This document shows, one piece after another, positions 1 through 8,214 of a DNA stretch of 14,169 nt (the first letter of the stretch is position 1; the number at the start of each line of letters is the position of its first letter). A program made the translations under genes and the position numbers. Under the pieces are notes generated by a model. It saw only the letters and a program-made list of their open reading frames with translations. It was not told the DNA's origin and did no database searches. Location: contig CAINOM010000087.1 in NCBI GenBank assembly GCA_903851455.1, positions 1 to 14,169 on the forward strand, in the 5' to 3' direction. Origin of the DNA: an uncultured Bacteroidota bacterium. Its GTDB lineage: Bacteria; Bacteroidota; Bacteroidia; Chitinophagales; Chitinophagaceae.

Positions 1-110
1 ATCGACACTAATTGAAACGATTAAAGTAACTACTGGTTTATAAACGGCGTGACTATTCGTCACAAACATTTTTTTGCCAGTTTTCCTTTAAAGCGGTGCC
101 AAGGCGATAT

Positions 111-806
111 TTACTTCTCGTTAAACAGGTGTCTTACATTCTCGATGTAATTGGTGCCGACCGGAATTTCGGTATCGCCGAGGTGAATGGTTTTGTTGCG
201 CAGGTACTTTACTTTGCTAAGGGACACGATAAAGGAGCGGTGTACCCTGATGAATTCATCGGCGGGAAGCTTCTCAGACACACTCTTCAGGCTCATGCGC
301 ACGAGCAGCGTCTTGCCGTTATCAAAGTGTATCTTGAAATAATTGTCCAGCCCTTCGATATACAGGATGTCGGCCAGGGTGACCTTGACGAGGCTATAGT
401 CCACGCGGACAAATAGGTATTGCTGTACCTCTGTTTCTTTCTTGTGGAGATAAGAATTGTACTCTTTTACTTTCTCAACCGCCTTCTTGAAACGATCGAA
501 CTCAAAAGGCTTCAGCAAATAGTCTATGGCATCCAGGTTAAACCCTTCCACAGCATACTCAGTGTAGGCCGTGGTAAATATTACCAGGATACTTTTATCC
601 AGTTTCTTGTAAAGCTCGATACCGGAGATTGACGGCATATTGATGTCCAGGAACAGCAGGTCTACCTTGTTGTCTTCCAGGTACTTCAATGCAGTACCGG
701 TTTCGGTAAAAGTAGCTGCCAGGTCCAGGTAGTCAATCTGGTCGCAGAAGGTTTTTATTATCTCCAATGCGAGCGGTTCGTCATCAATAGCTATTGCTGT
801 GATCAT
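111..806 (-). CDS. LytTR-family response regulator
   Basis: This is a 231-residue response regulator, the output half of a two-component system, expected to bind promoter DNA in the cytoplasm. The receiver domain covers about residues 1-118. It shows the acidic pair D8/D9, phosphoacceptor D54 in FLDINMP, the switch residues T78/T79 and the conserved K99 in LLKPF. The LytTR DNA-binding domain covers about 130-229 and includes the typical segments DILYIEGLDNYFKIH and FIRVHRSFIVSL. Length and order are those of the LytR/AlgR/AgrA family. The ATG at 806 directly precedes the conserved N-terminal strand. The kinase gene ends 2 bases upstream, so the two are surely co-transcribed. Nothing in the sequence identifies the target genes. 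No clear terminator follows it; the short inverted repeat GTGAC/GTCAC at 49-63 has no T-run. Confidence 0.95.
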   Translation of the reverse strand: MITAIAIDDEPLALEIIKTFCDQIDYLDLAATFTETGTALKYLEDNKVDLLFLDINMPSISGIELYKKLDKSILVIFTTAYTEYAVEGFNLDAIDYLLKPFEFDRFKKAVEKVKEYNSYLHKKETEVQQYLFVRVDYSLVKVTLADILYIEGLDNYFKIHFDNGKTLLVRMSLKSVSEKLPADEFIRVHRSFIVSLSKVKYLRNKTIHLGDTEIPVGTNYIENVRHLFNEK

Positions 807-808
807 TA

Positions 809-1870
809 TTAAAAAGTAATGTTTAGTGACACTGCAAAATCTTTATCGCCATCCCTGACAGTAATGATATGCTTGCCGGGGTACAACAAATTTAAGCGTT
901 GCCGGGTAGTTTTTATGCCCAGGCTGGTACCCTTATCGATATCCGGCCTGATGTATACCTTGAAATTATAAGCGTAAAGATGCAAGTCATTTTCATGCAG
1001 GTAGATCTGGATAAGGATATCAGAATCATCGCTGGAGTTCACACCATACTTGAATGCATTCTCCACGAATGGTATCAGCAGAAAAGGAGCAATACGCTTG
1101 TCTTCGGCTTGTCCCGTTCCCGTGATCTCGTACCTGATCTTTACCTTGTCAGACAGCCTCAATCGCTGCAACTCAATATAATTGGAAATATACGAAAGTT
1201 CCTTAGAAAGTGTTACAAAACTCTGGTTTGCCTCGCTCACCGCATAGCGCATCATGCCCGACAGTTTTACAACAACATCGGGTGCGCGGTCTGATTTGGT
1301 GAGTGTGAGTGAGTAGATACTATTCAGGGTATTGAACAGAAAGTGCGGGTTTATCTGCGCTTTTAAAAACGAGATCTGGGTGTTGATCATTTGTTTCTTT
1401 GTTTGCTGCAGCTGCTCATAAAGAAACAACGTAAACGATGACGCATCTACGATGATAAACATAAACAGGTTGATGCCGGAGAGCATATGCGGGCGGGCAT
1501 TACGTATCTGCGGTACCTGGCCGGAATGTTCCGCTATATCGTTCATATCCGGTGCCACTGCAACTTCTGCAGGCAGCAAGGCGTAGTTGAGTATGCAAAA
1601 CAGGAGGAAGGCGCCAAGAATAGAAATGATCCATTCGGGATAACGATGCTGCAGGTAAAATTTCGGTATGGCGAGGTAATAATTAAAATAAAAAACAGCG
1701 ATCAGCAACAGCGCATTGTATCTGCGAGCTGGCTCCATAAGATCCTCGAAAACCCCTGCAAGGCTCAGACTATCCCTGCGTGGACTGAATATGGCGGGGA
1801 GCGACAGAAATACCAACCAGCATATAACGTGAATAAAGATGGTAAGTACTCTCTTTTGCTTTGCTGTCAT
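809..1870 (-). CDS. LytS/YehU-type sensor histidine kinase
   Basis: This is a membrane sensor kinase that autophosphorylates on histidine and passes phosphate to the regulator encoded 2 bases downstream. With the start used here it has 353 residues. Four hydrophobic segments lie at about 9-27, 53-68, 80-98 and 131-150, with no separate extracellular sensor domain. The His_kinase (PF06580) region follows, with the phosphoacceptor motif QINPHFLFNTLNS (H about 176). The ATPase part shows the N-box segment LIPFVENAFKYG and a late glycine segment GIKTTRQRLNLLYPG. The frame is open further up to an ATG at 1921, but that ATG sits in the loop of a strong terminator hairpin (1899-1933). It would also add a charged extension before the first membrane helix. 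ATG 1870, giving MTAKQKRVLT, is therefore preferred. The stimulus is unknown. Confidence 0.93.
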   Translation of the reverse strand: MTAKQKRVLTIFIHVICWLVFLSLPAIFSPRRDSLSLAGVFEDLMEPARRYNALLLIAVFYFNYYLAIPKFYLQHRYPEWIISILGAFLLFCILNYALLPAEVAVAPDMNDIAEHSGQVPQIRNARPHMLSGINLFMFIIVDASSFTLFLYEQLQQTKKQMINTQISFLKAQINPHFLFNTLNSIYSLTLTKSDRAPDVVVKLSGMMRYAVSEANQSFVTLSKELSYISNYIELQRLRLSDKVKIRYEITGTGQAEDKRIAPFLLIPFVENAFKYGVNSSDDSDILIQIYLHENDLHLYAYNFKVYIRPDIDKGTSLGIKTTRQRLNLLYPGKHIITVRDGDKDFAVSLNITF

Positions 1871-1898
1871 TATCAAATAAAGATAAAAATCGTTTTTG

Positions 1899-1933
1899 AA
1901 AAAAAGCCACCTTATTTTCATAAGGCGGCTTTT
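1899..1933 (-). terminator. Rho-independent terminator of the ilvE-led operon
   Basis: An inverted repeat pairs 1902-1915 with 1920-1933 around a 4-base loop, with one A/C mismatch in the stem. Read on the minus strand, the GC-rich part GCCGCC/GGTGGC is followed by seven T (1905-1899). It lies 63 bases past the stop of the gene at 1996 and just before the kinase start. It should end transcription from the upstream minus operon and insulate the kinase gene. On the plus strand only four T follow, so the minus direction is preferred. Confidence 0.85.
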
Positions 1934-1995
1934 CTCCCCTAATTACAACTTAAACGTACAACACCCCCTCTAACAAACCACAATCTTTCCCGCAG

Positions 1996-2676
1996 CTAAT
2001 TGCACTTCTGCAACAGCATAGTAACGGGCGAATAATTACAAACCGACAAACCCGGTACAACCTTTAAAAGGAAAGTATCCAGTAGCTCCGTCTGCCAGTT
2101 CAATATGCTTTCTGATTTATTGCCATAAGCCAGTACAAGATATTCGCCGATATTGTCGACCAGTGTCATAATATCTGTCATGTAGGTAATGGCAACTCTA
2201 TGTTTTGAAATATCCGTAATATCCGACTCAACAATATGAAACTGGCGATTGATGAATTTTATCGGGTTACCCCCGTTATCGGATAGTACCGGTATCCTGT
2301 TTTTTAATGCGTCTATATATTCTGAAACAGGGAAACCACATTTGTAATGCAGCGAATTAGCCCTGATGTCATTGTTTACCATTTCGCTGAAGGTTGCGCA
2401 CCTCATCCCCGGATTATATGCCTGCGATTTTAGTAAGAACTCATTATAAGAAGCATATAAAACAGATTGGGCAAAAGCGCCTTCCGAATTATCATCTATG
2501 TATTGCCGAAAGCTAAGATTTATTACTGCCTGCTGCATAAATTCAGAGTCTTTAGGGGTAATTGATAAAGTTTTTGATACCTTTTTTGCTACTGACCTAA
2601 AATTAGCAGGCACAAAAAAAGATAACAAAAAAATGAGGCGTATAAAGGAAATGCTGTGGCGTACCGGATCGCACAA
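1996..2676 (-). CDS. Unrecognised protein, probably exported; start uncertain
   Basis: I do not recognise this family. With the TTG at 2674-2676 as start it is 226 residues. The N-terminus would be a basic stretch followed by the hydrophobic run LIFLLSFFVPANF, like a signal peptide. The body is soluble and mixed alpha/beta in character, with four cysteines spread through it (in GMRCATF, HYKCGF, LSVCNY and near the C-terminal LLQKCN). The frame is open back to another TTG at 2802, 11 bases after the upstream stop. The extra 42 residues read like non-coding sequence, and no ATG occurs in frame before the one in SEFMQQ at about residue 50. It follows the Tim44-like gene closely and ends before the terminator at 1899-1933, so it is likely the last gene of the ilvE operon. 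Function unknown. Confidence 0.6.
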   Translation of the reverse strand: MCDPVRHSISFIRLIFLLSFFVPANFRSVAKKVSKTLSITPKDSEFMQQAVINLSFRQYIDDNSEGAFAQSVLYASYNEFLLKSQAYNPGMRCATFSEMVNNDIRANSLHYKCGFPVSEYIDALKNRIPVLSDNGGNPIKFINRQFHIVESDITDISKHRVAITYMTDIMTLVDNIGEYLVLAYGNKSESILNWQTELLDTFLLKVVPGLSVCNYSPVTMLLQKCN

Positions 2677-2813
2677 ATGCGTCAGTATTCCGTGTTGGTT
2701 TGGAACAACAAAAGGAATAGAAGGCGAACGAAAAACGGTAAAGAGGCCATGGGAAAGGCTTTCCGGCGAAATATTTTTTTGCTTCAGCCTTGGCAAGGTC
2801 AAGCCGGATACTA

Positions 2814-3500
2814 CTAACCTTCCTTAATGTTCACTGACTGTTTGATATCGCTTATTGATACTTTGTTGCTGATATTGTTGAGGATCCAGTCATTACCGCT
2901 CCTGGTAAAATGATACGTGTCAGCGAAATAGGCTGATTCCTGCTTCTTATTCTTTATGATCTTACCGGTCAGCTCATTGATACTGTAGTCGATCATTTTG
3001 CCTTCCACATAGGCTACAAATGCATCCCGTGAATTGTCTTTGTAATCTTCTGTGCTGATGATCGTAATGCCTTTTATTTCAATACTCTCCATCATATTTT
3101 TTTCATGGTTGGTCTTCATGAAATCCAATTGCACTTTGTAATTATCGTACAGTTCTTTGCTGATGAGGTTCTTTACGTATACCAGGTTCCGGTCCATCCA
3201 GGCCTGCTGCATTTTAAAGAATATCTGCTGGGTGTGCGACTTGAGGTTGTTTTCATTCCATATAGGGTCTTCCTGGGCGGCCAATGCCAGCACCTGCGAA
3301 CTTTCGCGTTTTTTCTGTGCTATGTTCTGCTTTTTTATAGCTACATAAATAAGAATGAACGGGAGCAGAATAAGCTTCAACCAGAGGCTACCGCCGCTGC
3401 TGCTGCCACCGCCGGCCCTTGCATACAGGTATTGGGATACAAACAATAACCCTATCGTAAAAAATAACGATAAAACGATCTTACTCCTGTTGCGTGCCAT
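2814..3500 (-). CDS. Membrane-anchored Tim44-like domain protein
   Basis: This is a 228-residue membrane protein. A first hydrophobic segment (about 8-27) may be a signal or anchor. It is followed by a Gly/Ser stretch (GGGSSSGGS, about 30-38) and a second membrane segment at about 39-55. Residues about 85-220 look like a Tim44-like (PF04280) domain: a helix with FFKMQQAWMDRNL, then NLISKELYDNYKVQLDFMK, then an antiparallel sheet ending in WILNNI. In mitochondria Tim44 tethers a chaperone to the import channel; bacterial relatives are membrane-associated with poorly defined roles. The GGG linker between two hydrophobic segments is usual in bacterial members. It starts 10 bases after the ilvE stop, implying co-transcription. 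The family assignment is from recall and fairly confident; the function is not known. Confidence 0.78.
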   Translation of the reverse strand: MARNRSKIVLSLFFTIGLLFVSQYLYARAGGGSSSGGSLWLKLILLPFILIYVAIKKQNIAQKKRESSQVLALAAQEDPIWNENNLKSHTQQIFFKMQQAWMDRNLVYVKNLISKELYDNYKVQLDFMKTNHEKNMMESIEIKGITIISTEDYKDNSRDAFVAYVEGKMIDYSINELTGKIIKNKKQESAYFADTYHFTRSGNDWILNNISNKVSISDIKQSVNIKEG

Positions 3501-3510
3501 AAGCAGGTTT

Positions 3511-4581
3511 TTATACAGTTACTACCCAGTTGTGGGTATCTTTCTTCCTGCCATAACGGATATCTGCAAGTTCCTGTTTGAGCCAATTGGTGATCTCCCA
3601 ATGCTCAATATCAGGAAGTTCCATTTTATCTTCATGGAAAGTAAGTTCGCGAATTGGTGCAATGGAGGCGGCAGTTCCGGTACCGAATGCTTCCTTCAAC
3701 TTGCCGGCATGAAATGCTTCTTCTATTTCATCTATGCTCAGCGGACGCTCTTCTACCTTCACTCCTTTTTCACGCAGCAAAGTCAATACGCTCTCACGTG
3801 TAACGCCTTCCAGTATAGTGTCCTGTGTCACATCGGGTGTGATCACGGTATCGCCTATCACGAAAAATACGTTCATGGTTCCGATCTCCTGCACATACTT
3901 ATGTTCAAAGCCGTCGGTCCACAGTATCTGGTCGTAGCCCATTTTTTTTATTTGCATGCTAGGATACATGCTCATACCGTAGTTGCCAGCTGCTTTGGTA
4001 AAACCAATACCACCGGGAAATGCGCGTACATATTTGTCCTGGACGTAAATAGAAACGGGTTTGTTATAATATGGGCCGGCCGGGCTGGTGATGATGATGA
4101 ACATGAACTTCTCCGCCGGCCTTACACCGATGAACTCGTCGACGGCAAGCATGAAGGGACGGATATATAAAGAAGTGTCGTTGCCGGTAGGTACCCAATC
4201 GCGGTCCAGGTTTACCAGTTCGCGCATGCCATCGATAAATATCTCTTTTGGTACATCAGGCATCGCCATACGCTCTGCTGAGCGGTTCATGCGTTTCCAG
4301 TTATCATAGGGGCGAAATATAATGGGATTGCCTTGCGGGTCTTTATATGCCTTAACTCCTTCAAAAATAGCTTGTCCGTAGTGCAAAAAAGTAGTTGCCG
4401 GGCTAAAAGTAAGGTTGTGAAAAGGCGTGATCTCCGGTTTTCCCCATGCGCCGTTCTCGTAGTATGCTACCAACATGTGATCAGAATAGTTCTTACCAAA
4501 TTGTATGTTCGCCGGATCAATCTCCCCTATCCTGCTGTGCTCTATTTTTTTGATGTTGATATCTAACGAAGAAACGCTCAT
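3511..4581 (-). CDS. ilvE: Branched-chain amino acid aminotransferase
   Basis: A PLP enzyme of fold type IV that exchanges the amino group between glutamate and the 2-oxo acids of leucine, isoleucine and valine, the last step of their synthesis and first of their breakdown. It acts in the cytoplasm. At 356 residues it matches the longer, eukaryote-like BCAT group rather than the roughly 309-residue E. coli IlvE. The PLP lysine is K196 in GFTKAAGNYG. Other family marks are LHYGQAIFEGVKAY near 66-80, the RPYDNWKRMNRSAERM segment, and EIGTMNVFFVI after the lysine. Late FGTGTAASIAPI matches the phosphate-binding region. ATG 4581 gives the usual N-terminus. It appears to head an operon with the Tim44-like gene 10 bases downstream. 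No clear TAnnTTTG element was seen upstream. It is divergent from the HolD-like gene at 4730. Confidence 0.95.
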   Translation of the reverse strand: MSVSSLDINIKKIEHSRIGEIDPANIQFGKNYSDHMLVAYYENGAWGKPEITPFHNLTFSPATTFLHYGQAIFEGVKAYKDPQGNPIIFRPYDNWKRMNRSAERMAMPDVPKEIFIDGMRELVNLDRDWVPTGNDTSLYIRPFMLAVDEFIGVRPAEKFMFIIITSPAGPYYNKPVSIYVQDKYVRAFPGGIGFTKAAGNYGMSMYPSMQIKKMGYDQILWTDGFEHKYVQEIGTMNVFFVIGDTVITPDVTQDTILEGVTRESVLTLLREKGVKVEERPLSIDEIEEAFHAGKLKEAFGTGTAASIAPIRELTFHEDKMELPDIEHWEITNWLKQELADIRYGRKKDTHNWVVTV

Positions 4582-4729
4582 AATGCCCGAATTAATTTAA
4601 TATTGTGGAACGATAATTTGCGCAAAGAAACAATTTTAAACCCTAAATCCCTAAACAGGAACCTTCTTATTTTTATTATGCTAATGGGATTAAAGATAGA
4701 GATAAATTATTCTAAAAATCTATAAGGAA

Positions 4730-5188
4730 ATGAACATTATTAATTCAGACATGGTGAGCCCGGTATATGATGTTTTTTGGGACGAGGTATCTTCAGTAGT
4801 AAAAGATGCAGGACCGAGGAATATTCTGATTCTCGTAAACACATTTGCGCCGGGAGGGAACGAAGAACTGCAGCTGCGGAAGATGCTCGACGCCTGCAAG
4901 TTGCCACCGGAAGAGTACAACATTATTCAGCTGGAAAGCGGCAGGCAGGTGGCATGGCACCAGCTACGTGAGCGGCTTGATCCGAAGGTGGTTTTTTTGA
5001 TCGGCATACTACCTGCGCAATTGGGGATATCTTCACTTTTCATGCTCAACGCGCCTAACCGGTTCAATGACCGCATATGGCTGGCTACATTATCACTTGC
5101 CGAACTGGAGCAAAATGCAGAGGCTAAAAAGCAATTGTGGGTAAACGGTATGAAACCCATTTTTGTGGATGGGCTTTTACATAAATAA
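4730..5188 (+). CDS. Small protein resembling DNA polymerase III psi (HolD)
   Basis: This is a 152-residue soluble protein, probably cytoplasmic. A central alpha/beta core is visible: a beta strand NILILVNTF, a helix with EELQLRKMLDACKL, the strand NIIQL, a helix, then VVFLIGILPAQLGI. The C-terminal part reads IWLATLSLAELEQNAEAKKQLW. This resembles the end of the psi subunit of the DNA polymerase III clamp loader and the related uracil-DNA-glycosylase fold, where a leucine-rich stretch is followed by N/P-x-A-K-x-x-LW. In psi this fold binds chi and the clamp loader. The assignment is inference from memory of pattern and length; the protein may instead be an uncharacterised lineage-specific family. 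It precedes recQ by 52 bases on the same strand, a context fitting replication or repair. Confidence 0.55.
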   Translation: MNIINSDMVSPVYDVFWDEVSSVVKDAGPRNILILVNTFAPGGNEELQLRKMLDACKLPPEEYNIIQLESGRQVAWHQLRERLDPKVVFLIGILPAQLGISSLFMLNAPNRFNDRIWLATLSLAELEQNAEAKKQLWVNGMKPIFVDGLLHK

Positions 5189-5197
5189 TTTCTTAAC

Positions 5198-5220
5198 CAG
5201 GAATGAAACTCCTATTCCTG
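5198..5220 (+). other. Perfect stem-loop between the HolD-like gene and recQ
   Basis: CAGGAAT (5198-5204) and ATTCCTG (5214-5220) form a perfect 7-bp stem around a 9-base loop. It starts 10 bases after the upstream stop and ends 20 bases before the TTG start of recQ. No T-run follows, so it does not look like an intrinsic terminator. It could be an mRNA structure that affects recQ expression, or a protein-binding site. The function is not known. Confidence 0.45.
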
Positions 5221-5240
5221 TAGAACCTAATTGTCAATAA

Positions 5241-7136
5241 TTGCCCACACCAGAACAAATACTAAAACAATACTGGGGCTATGACAGCTTCCGTGCACTG
5301 CAAAAGGACATCATAACCAGTGTATTGGAAAACCGGGACACACTGGCGCTGCTGCCTACAGGCGGCGGCAAATCGCTGTGTTACCAGGTGCCCGCGATCA
5401 TTAAACAAGGTTTTTGCCTGGTCATTTCCCCACTTATAGCACTTATGCAGGACCAGGTGGGCCGCCTTAAGGAACAGGATGTTCCGGCGGAATGTATCCA
5501 CTCCGGAATGCATTACAACGATGTAAAGCGGACACTGGACAATGCGATGCACGGAGCCTATAAGTTGCTTTACATATCGCCGGAAAGGCTGCAGACCCGT
5601 TTGTTCGAGGATTATATGCGGGAATTTGATGTCAGTATGATCGCTGTGGATGAAGCGCATTGCATATCGCAGTGGGGGCATGACTTCCGGCCCAGCTACC
5701 TTGAAATAGCCAGTGCAAGAGCGGCATATCCGAATGCGCCGATACTAGCGCTAACGGCCACAGCTACTACCGATGTAAGGGCAGATATAGAAAAACAATT
5801 GCAGTTCCGGCAGCCAGCGGTATTCAAACAAAGCTTTGCGAGAGATAACATATTTTACGACATACGATATAGTGAGAATAAGAATGCCGATGTGCTGAAC
5901 AATGTAAATACGCATTGCAGCATCATTTATTGCCGAAGCAGGAAGCAGACCGAGACCATAGGAAAATACCTTGCCCAGCACGGCATAGACAGCGCAGTAT
6001 ACCATGCAGGTATGAGCAAGGATAACCGGGAAAATGCGCAGGAGCTATGGATGAAGAATAAAGCACCGGTTATGGCCGCAACTACCGCTTTCGGCATGGG
6101 TATAGATAAACCCGATGTGAGAATGGTGCTGCACTATGATGCGCCGGAACACATAGAGGCCTACTACCAGGAAGCCGGCAGGGCTGGTCGTGATGGAAAG
6201 GAGTCGCTTGCGCTGGCTTTATACAATAGCTCTGATATAAAGCGGCTAAAGGAGAGCATTGCCCTGCAATACCCACCCGAAGCTTACCTGCGTCAAGTAT
6301 ACCAGGCTGTGGCCGAATACCTCCAGATTCCGATAGGCAATGAACCGGGGCAGTACTACCCTTTCGACCTCGCTGATTTCTGCAGGAAATTTTCGTTTAA
6401 AGCCAACGAAGCGATACATGCGCTGAAACTGCTGGAGCAGGAAGGTCTATGGACCATGAGCGAGTCGGTGTATAATCCCGCAACTATACTGTTTACCTCC
6501 GATCGACACAGCCTTGACGGACTAGCCGGTGCGCATCCCGACCTTCATTATGTAACGGTAGGCCTGCTGCGGATGTACAATACCATCTTTCATTTTCCAA
6601 CGCCGGTGCGCGAGAGCGCTATTGCCCGGCAACTGAAAATGAAAAAAGACGAACTGGCCACAAAGCTGGAGCGGCTGGACAATATGGAGCTGATCAAATA
6701 CAACAAGCCAGGTGAAGGGCCGCAGATGTTCTTTCACCACTATCGGGTAGACAGCAGGCACCTGATCATTGACCTCAACCGGATACACATTCTGCGCAAA
6801 CGGCATGAGGCAAGAACGGATGCTATGATAGCCTTTTTGGAAAACAAAACGCAATGCCGCGAACGGATATTGCTTACCTATTTCGGGGAAAAGCCAGGTA
6901 AGGACTGCGGACACTGCGATGTGTGCAAGCAGAAAAATTATGTTCCCGTTTCGGAAAACAAGTTAAAAACAGAGATCCTGCAGTTGTTGCACCAATATAA
7001 AACTATTTCGTTGCAGCAGATCGTTGCTAACTATCCTACTGCTGCGAAGGAACAGGTGCTAGGATTAGTAAGAGAGATGATTGATAATGGTCTTTTGCTC
7101 CTAAAGGAAAATGGGACAATTGTCGCCTCTGCATAA
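5241..7136 (+). CDS. recQ: ATP-dependent DNA helicase RecQ
   Basis: A 3'-5' superfamily 2 helicase acting in recombination and fork repair. Over 631 residues it shows motif 0 near Q21, Walker A LPTGGGKS (K44), DEAH at 137-140 followed by the RecQ aromatic loop ([13 protein letters not shown]), motif III LTATAT, motif [13 protein letters not shown], and motif [12 protein letters not shown] (310-319). The zinc-binding cysteines of the RQC region are C539, C556, C559 and C562. The C-terminal 65 residues look like a small winged-helix segment, not a recognisable HRDC domain, as in the shorter Bacteroidota RecQ. The start is TTG 5241: an in-frame TAA lies directly before it (5238-5240), and the usual N-terminus ([15 protein letters not shown]) begins there. 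It faces the gene ending at 7150, with 13 bases between the stops. Confidence 0.95.
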   Translation: MPTPEQILKQYWGYDSFRALQKDIITSVLENRDTLALLPTGGGKSLCYQVPAIIKQGFCLVISPLIALMQDQVGRLKEQDVPAECIHSGMHYNDVKRTLDNAMHGAYKLLYISPERLQTRLFEDYMREFDVSMIAVDEAHCISQWGHDFRPSYLEIASARAAYPNAPILALTATATTDVRADIEKQLQFRQPAVFKQSFARDNIFYDIRYSENKNADVLNNVNTHCSIIYCRSRKQTETIGKYLAQHGIDSAVYHAGMSKDNRENAQELWMKNKAPVMAATTAFGMGIDKPDVRMVLHYDAPEHIEAYYQEAGRAGRDGKESLALALYNSSDIKRLKESIALQYPPEAYLRQVYQAVAEYLQIPIGNEPGQYYPFDLADFCRKFSFKANEAIHALKLLEQEGLWTMSESVYNPATILFTSDRHSLDGLAGAHPDLHYVTVGLLRMYNTIFHFPTPVRESAIARQLKMKKDELATKLERLDNMELIKYNKPGEGPQMFFHHYRVDSRHLIIDLNRIHILRKRHEARTDAMIAFLENKTQCRERILLTYFGEKPGKDCGHCDVCKQKNYVPVSENKLKTEILQLLHQYKTISLQQIVANYPTAAKEQVLGLVREMIDNGLLLLKENGTIVASA

Positions 7137-7149
7137 TCTCTTTCCCGGA

Positions 7150-7524
7150 TCACTGTTCCAGTAAGTCTGGCTTGTTTATGTTGTCCAGGGTCACCTTCTC
7201 GCTATTGCGCATTGGCAAAGGATTGTGCGTTTTAGACTGCACCGGCCTGGAGAAAAAAGAGATCACCCTTCTGCGCCACATCTGACCGTGCCTGTTGAAT
7301 TTATATGGGAAAGTACCAAGGTAGGTTGTGGGGCACAGCTCCATAATGGTTTTGCTGTGATTGAGTTCCAGGTTATTTATCGTTCGGATCGCATCCCAGA
7401 GGTCTTTGTAGTTAACACGCGTTCCATCTTCAAAATAGCAACTCTTCCCACCATCGTACATGCCGAATTTCATACCGTTCTTTAGCTTGTTGATGATGGT
7501 GATCTTTTGTACTGTAGGCTCCAT
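7150..7524 (-). CDS. Hypothetical protein, 124 residues
   Basis: I do not recognise this protein. It is soluble, basic, and has no signal peptide or membrane segment. The N-terminal half looks like a small beta-rich module (TIINKLKNGMKFGMYDGG, then YFEDGTRVNYKDLWDAI). The second half is Arg/Lys-rich (RHGQMWRRRVISFFSR) and ends in a low-order tail. The ATG at 7524 is the only sensible start. It is convergent with recQ, 13 bases from its stop. No TAnnTTTG element is visible in the 94 bases up to the next minus gene. Function cannot be assigned. Confidence 0.6.
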   Translation of the reverse strand: MEPTVQKITIINKLKNGMKFGMYDGGKSCYFEDGTRVNYKDLWDAIRTINNLELNHSKTIMELCPTTYLGTFPYKFNRHGQMWRRRVISFFSRPVQSKTHNPLPMRNSEKVTLDNINKPDLLEQ

Positions 7525-7618
7525 AAAAGTAAAAGTACTGTTCTTTCGGAAATATTTATACTCCTCTGAGAATGAATAATTTGTTACTATTAGATGAAAG
7601 TTAAATTACGCGATAAGT

Positions 7619-8167
7619 TCATTTGGCAGCGTACACCAGGTCCAGTTCATCCTTGAAAAGTTCGCTATGCGTAGGGGTTATCCGCCGCTCCACAAAACCA
7701 TCTCCCATGTACAGCCGTATCCGTGCAACGTAGCTGTGCAGTATGGTCTTTGCATCCTCTCGGGATATAGGGTATGTCACGAGCAAGCCTTCTGCGCCGC
7801 TTCCCGCCCAATGCCGGGCGCCATCACCCTTATCGGTTGTGCGGAATTCCGTGCTGTGTAAGGTAACTATATTTCCATCCTCCAATAAAAGTTTGAATTC
7901 ACCGCCCCTTGGCACCACAAAAACGTCGCCTCCCTGGATGATCTTCAGGTCGAGATACAACTGCCCGTTGATACTGGATATCCTGTAAAATGTATTCATG
8001 GTTCTGTGGAGGTTACCACGCTCCAATACCTGCCAGTAGCTGCACTTTACTACATCGTGCGAGGCCTCGTCCACATAATCGATCGCGAGGTTATTCCAGA
8101 ATTGTCCTTGCGCTATGCTGCTAAATGGCAATAGTAAAAACAAAGCGGGCAACAACCTTTTCATCAA
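7619..8167 (-). CDS. Secreted hypothetical protein, 182 residues
   Basis: The N-terminus is a clear signal peptide: MMKRLLPALFLLLPFSSIAQG, with likely cleavage after SIA. The start could be either of two adjacent ATG codons (8167 or 8164). The mature part is about 160 residues, beta-rich, with alternating strands (YRISSINGQLYLDLKII; EFKLLLEDGNIVTLHSTEF) and one cysteine. It resembles the many small secreted proteins of unknown function in Bacteroidota, but I cannot name a domain. It starts 47 bases after the stop of the small lipoprotein gene at 8215-8391, so the two may share the promoter at 8411-8418. No terminator was found after it. Confidence 0.7.
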   Translation of the reverse strand: MMKRLLPALFLLLPFSSIAQGQFWNNLAIDYVDEASHDVVKCSYWQVLERGNLHRTMNTFYRISSINGQLYLDLKIIQGGDVFVVPRGGEFKLLLEDGNIVTLHSTEFRTTDKGDGARHWAGSGAEGLLVTYPISREDAKTILHSYVARIRLYMGDGFVERRITPTHSELFKDELDLVYAAK

Positions 8168-8214
8168 TTAATTTTTGGAGTAAATATAATCAAACAGCGT
8201 GAAGGACAAAAGCA

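Noticed and set aside
49..63. Short inverted repeat GTGAC/GTCAC after the response regulator gene
   Set aside because: Only 5 bp with no T-run, so it does not qualify as a terminator.
2682..2750. A 22-codon minus-strand peptide resembling a signal peptide
   Set aside because: Too short and in a T-rich stretch where hydrophobic peptides arise by chance; kept only as evidence in the start-uncertainty finding.
3355..4170. A 271-codon plus-strand open frame
   Set aside because: It runs antisense across the Tim44-like gene and ilvE, both of which have clear family motifs. Its own translation has no recognisable domain and a composition typical of a shadow frame.
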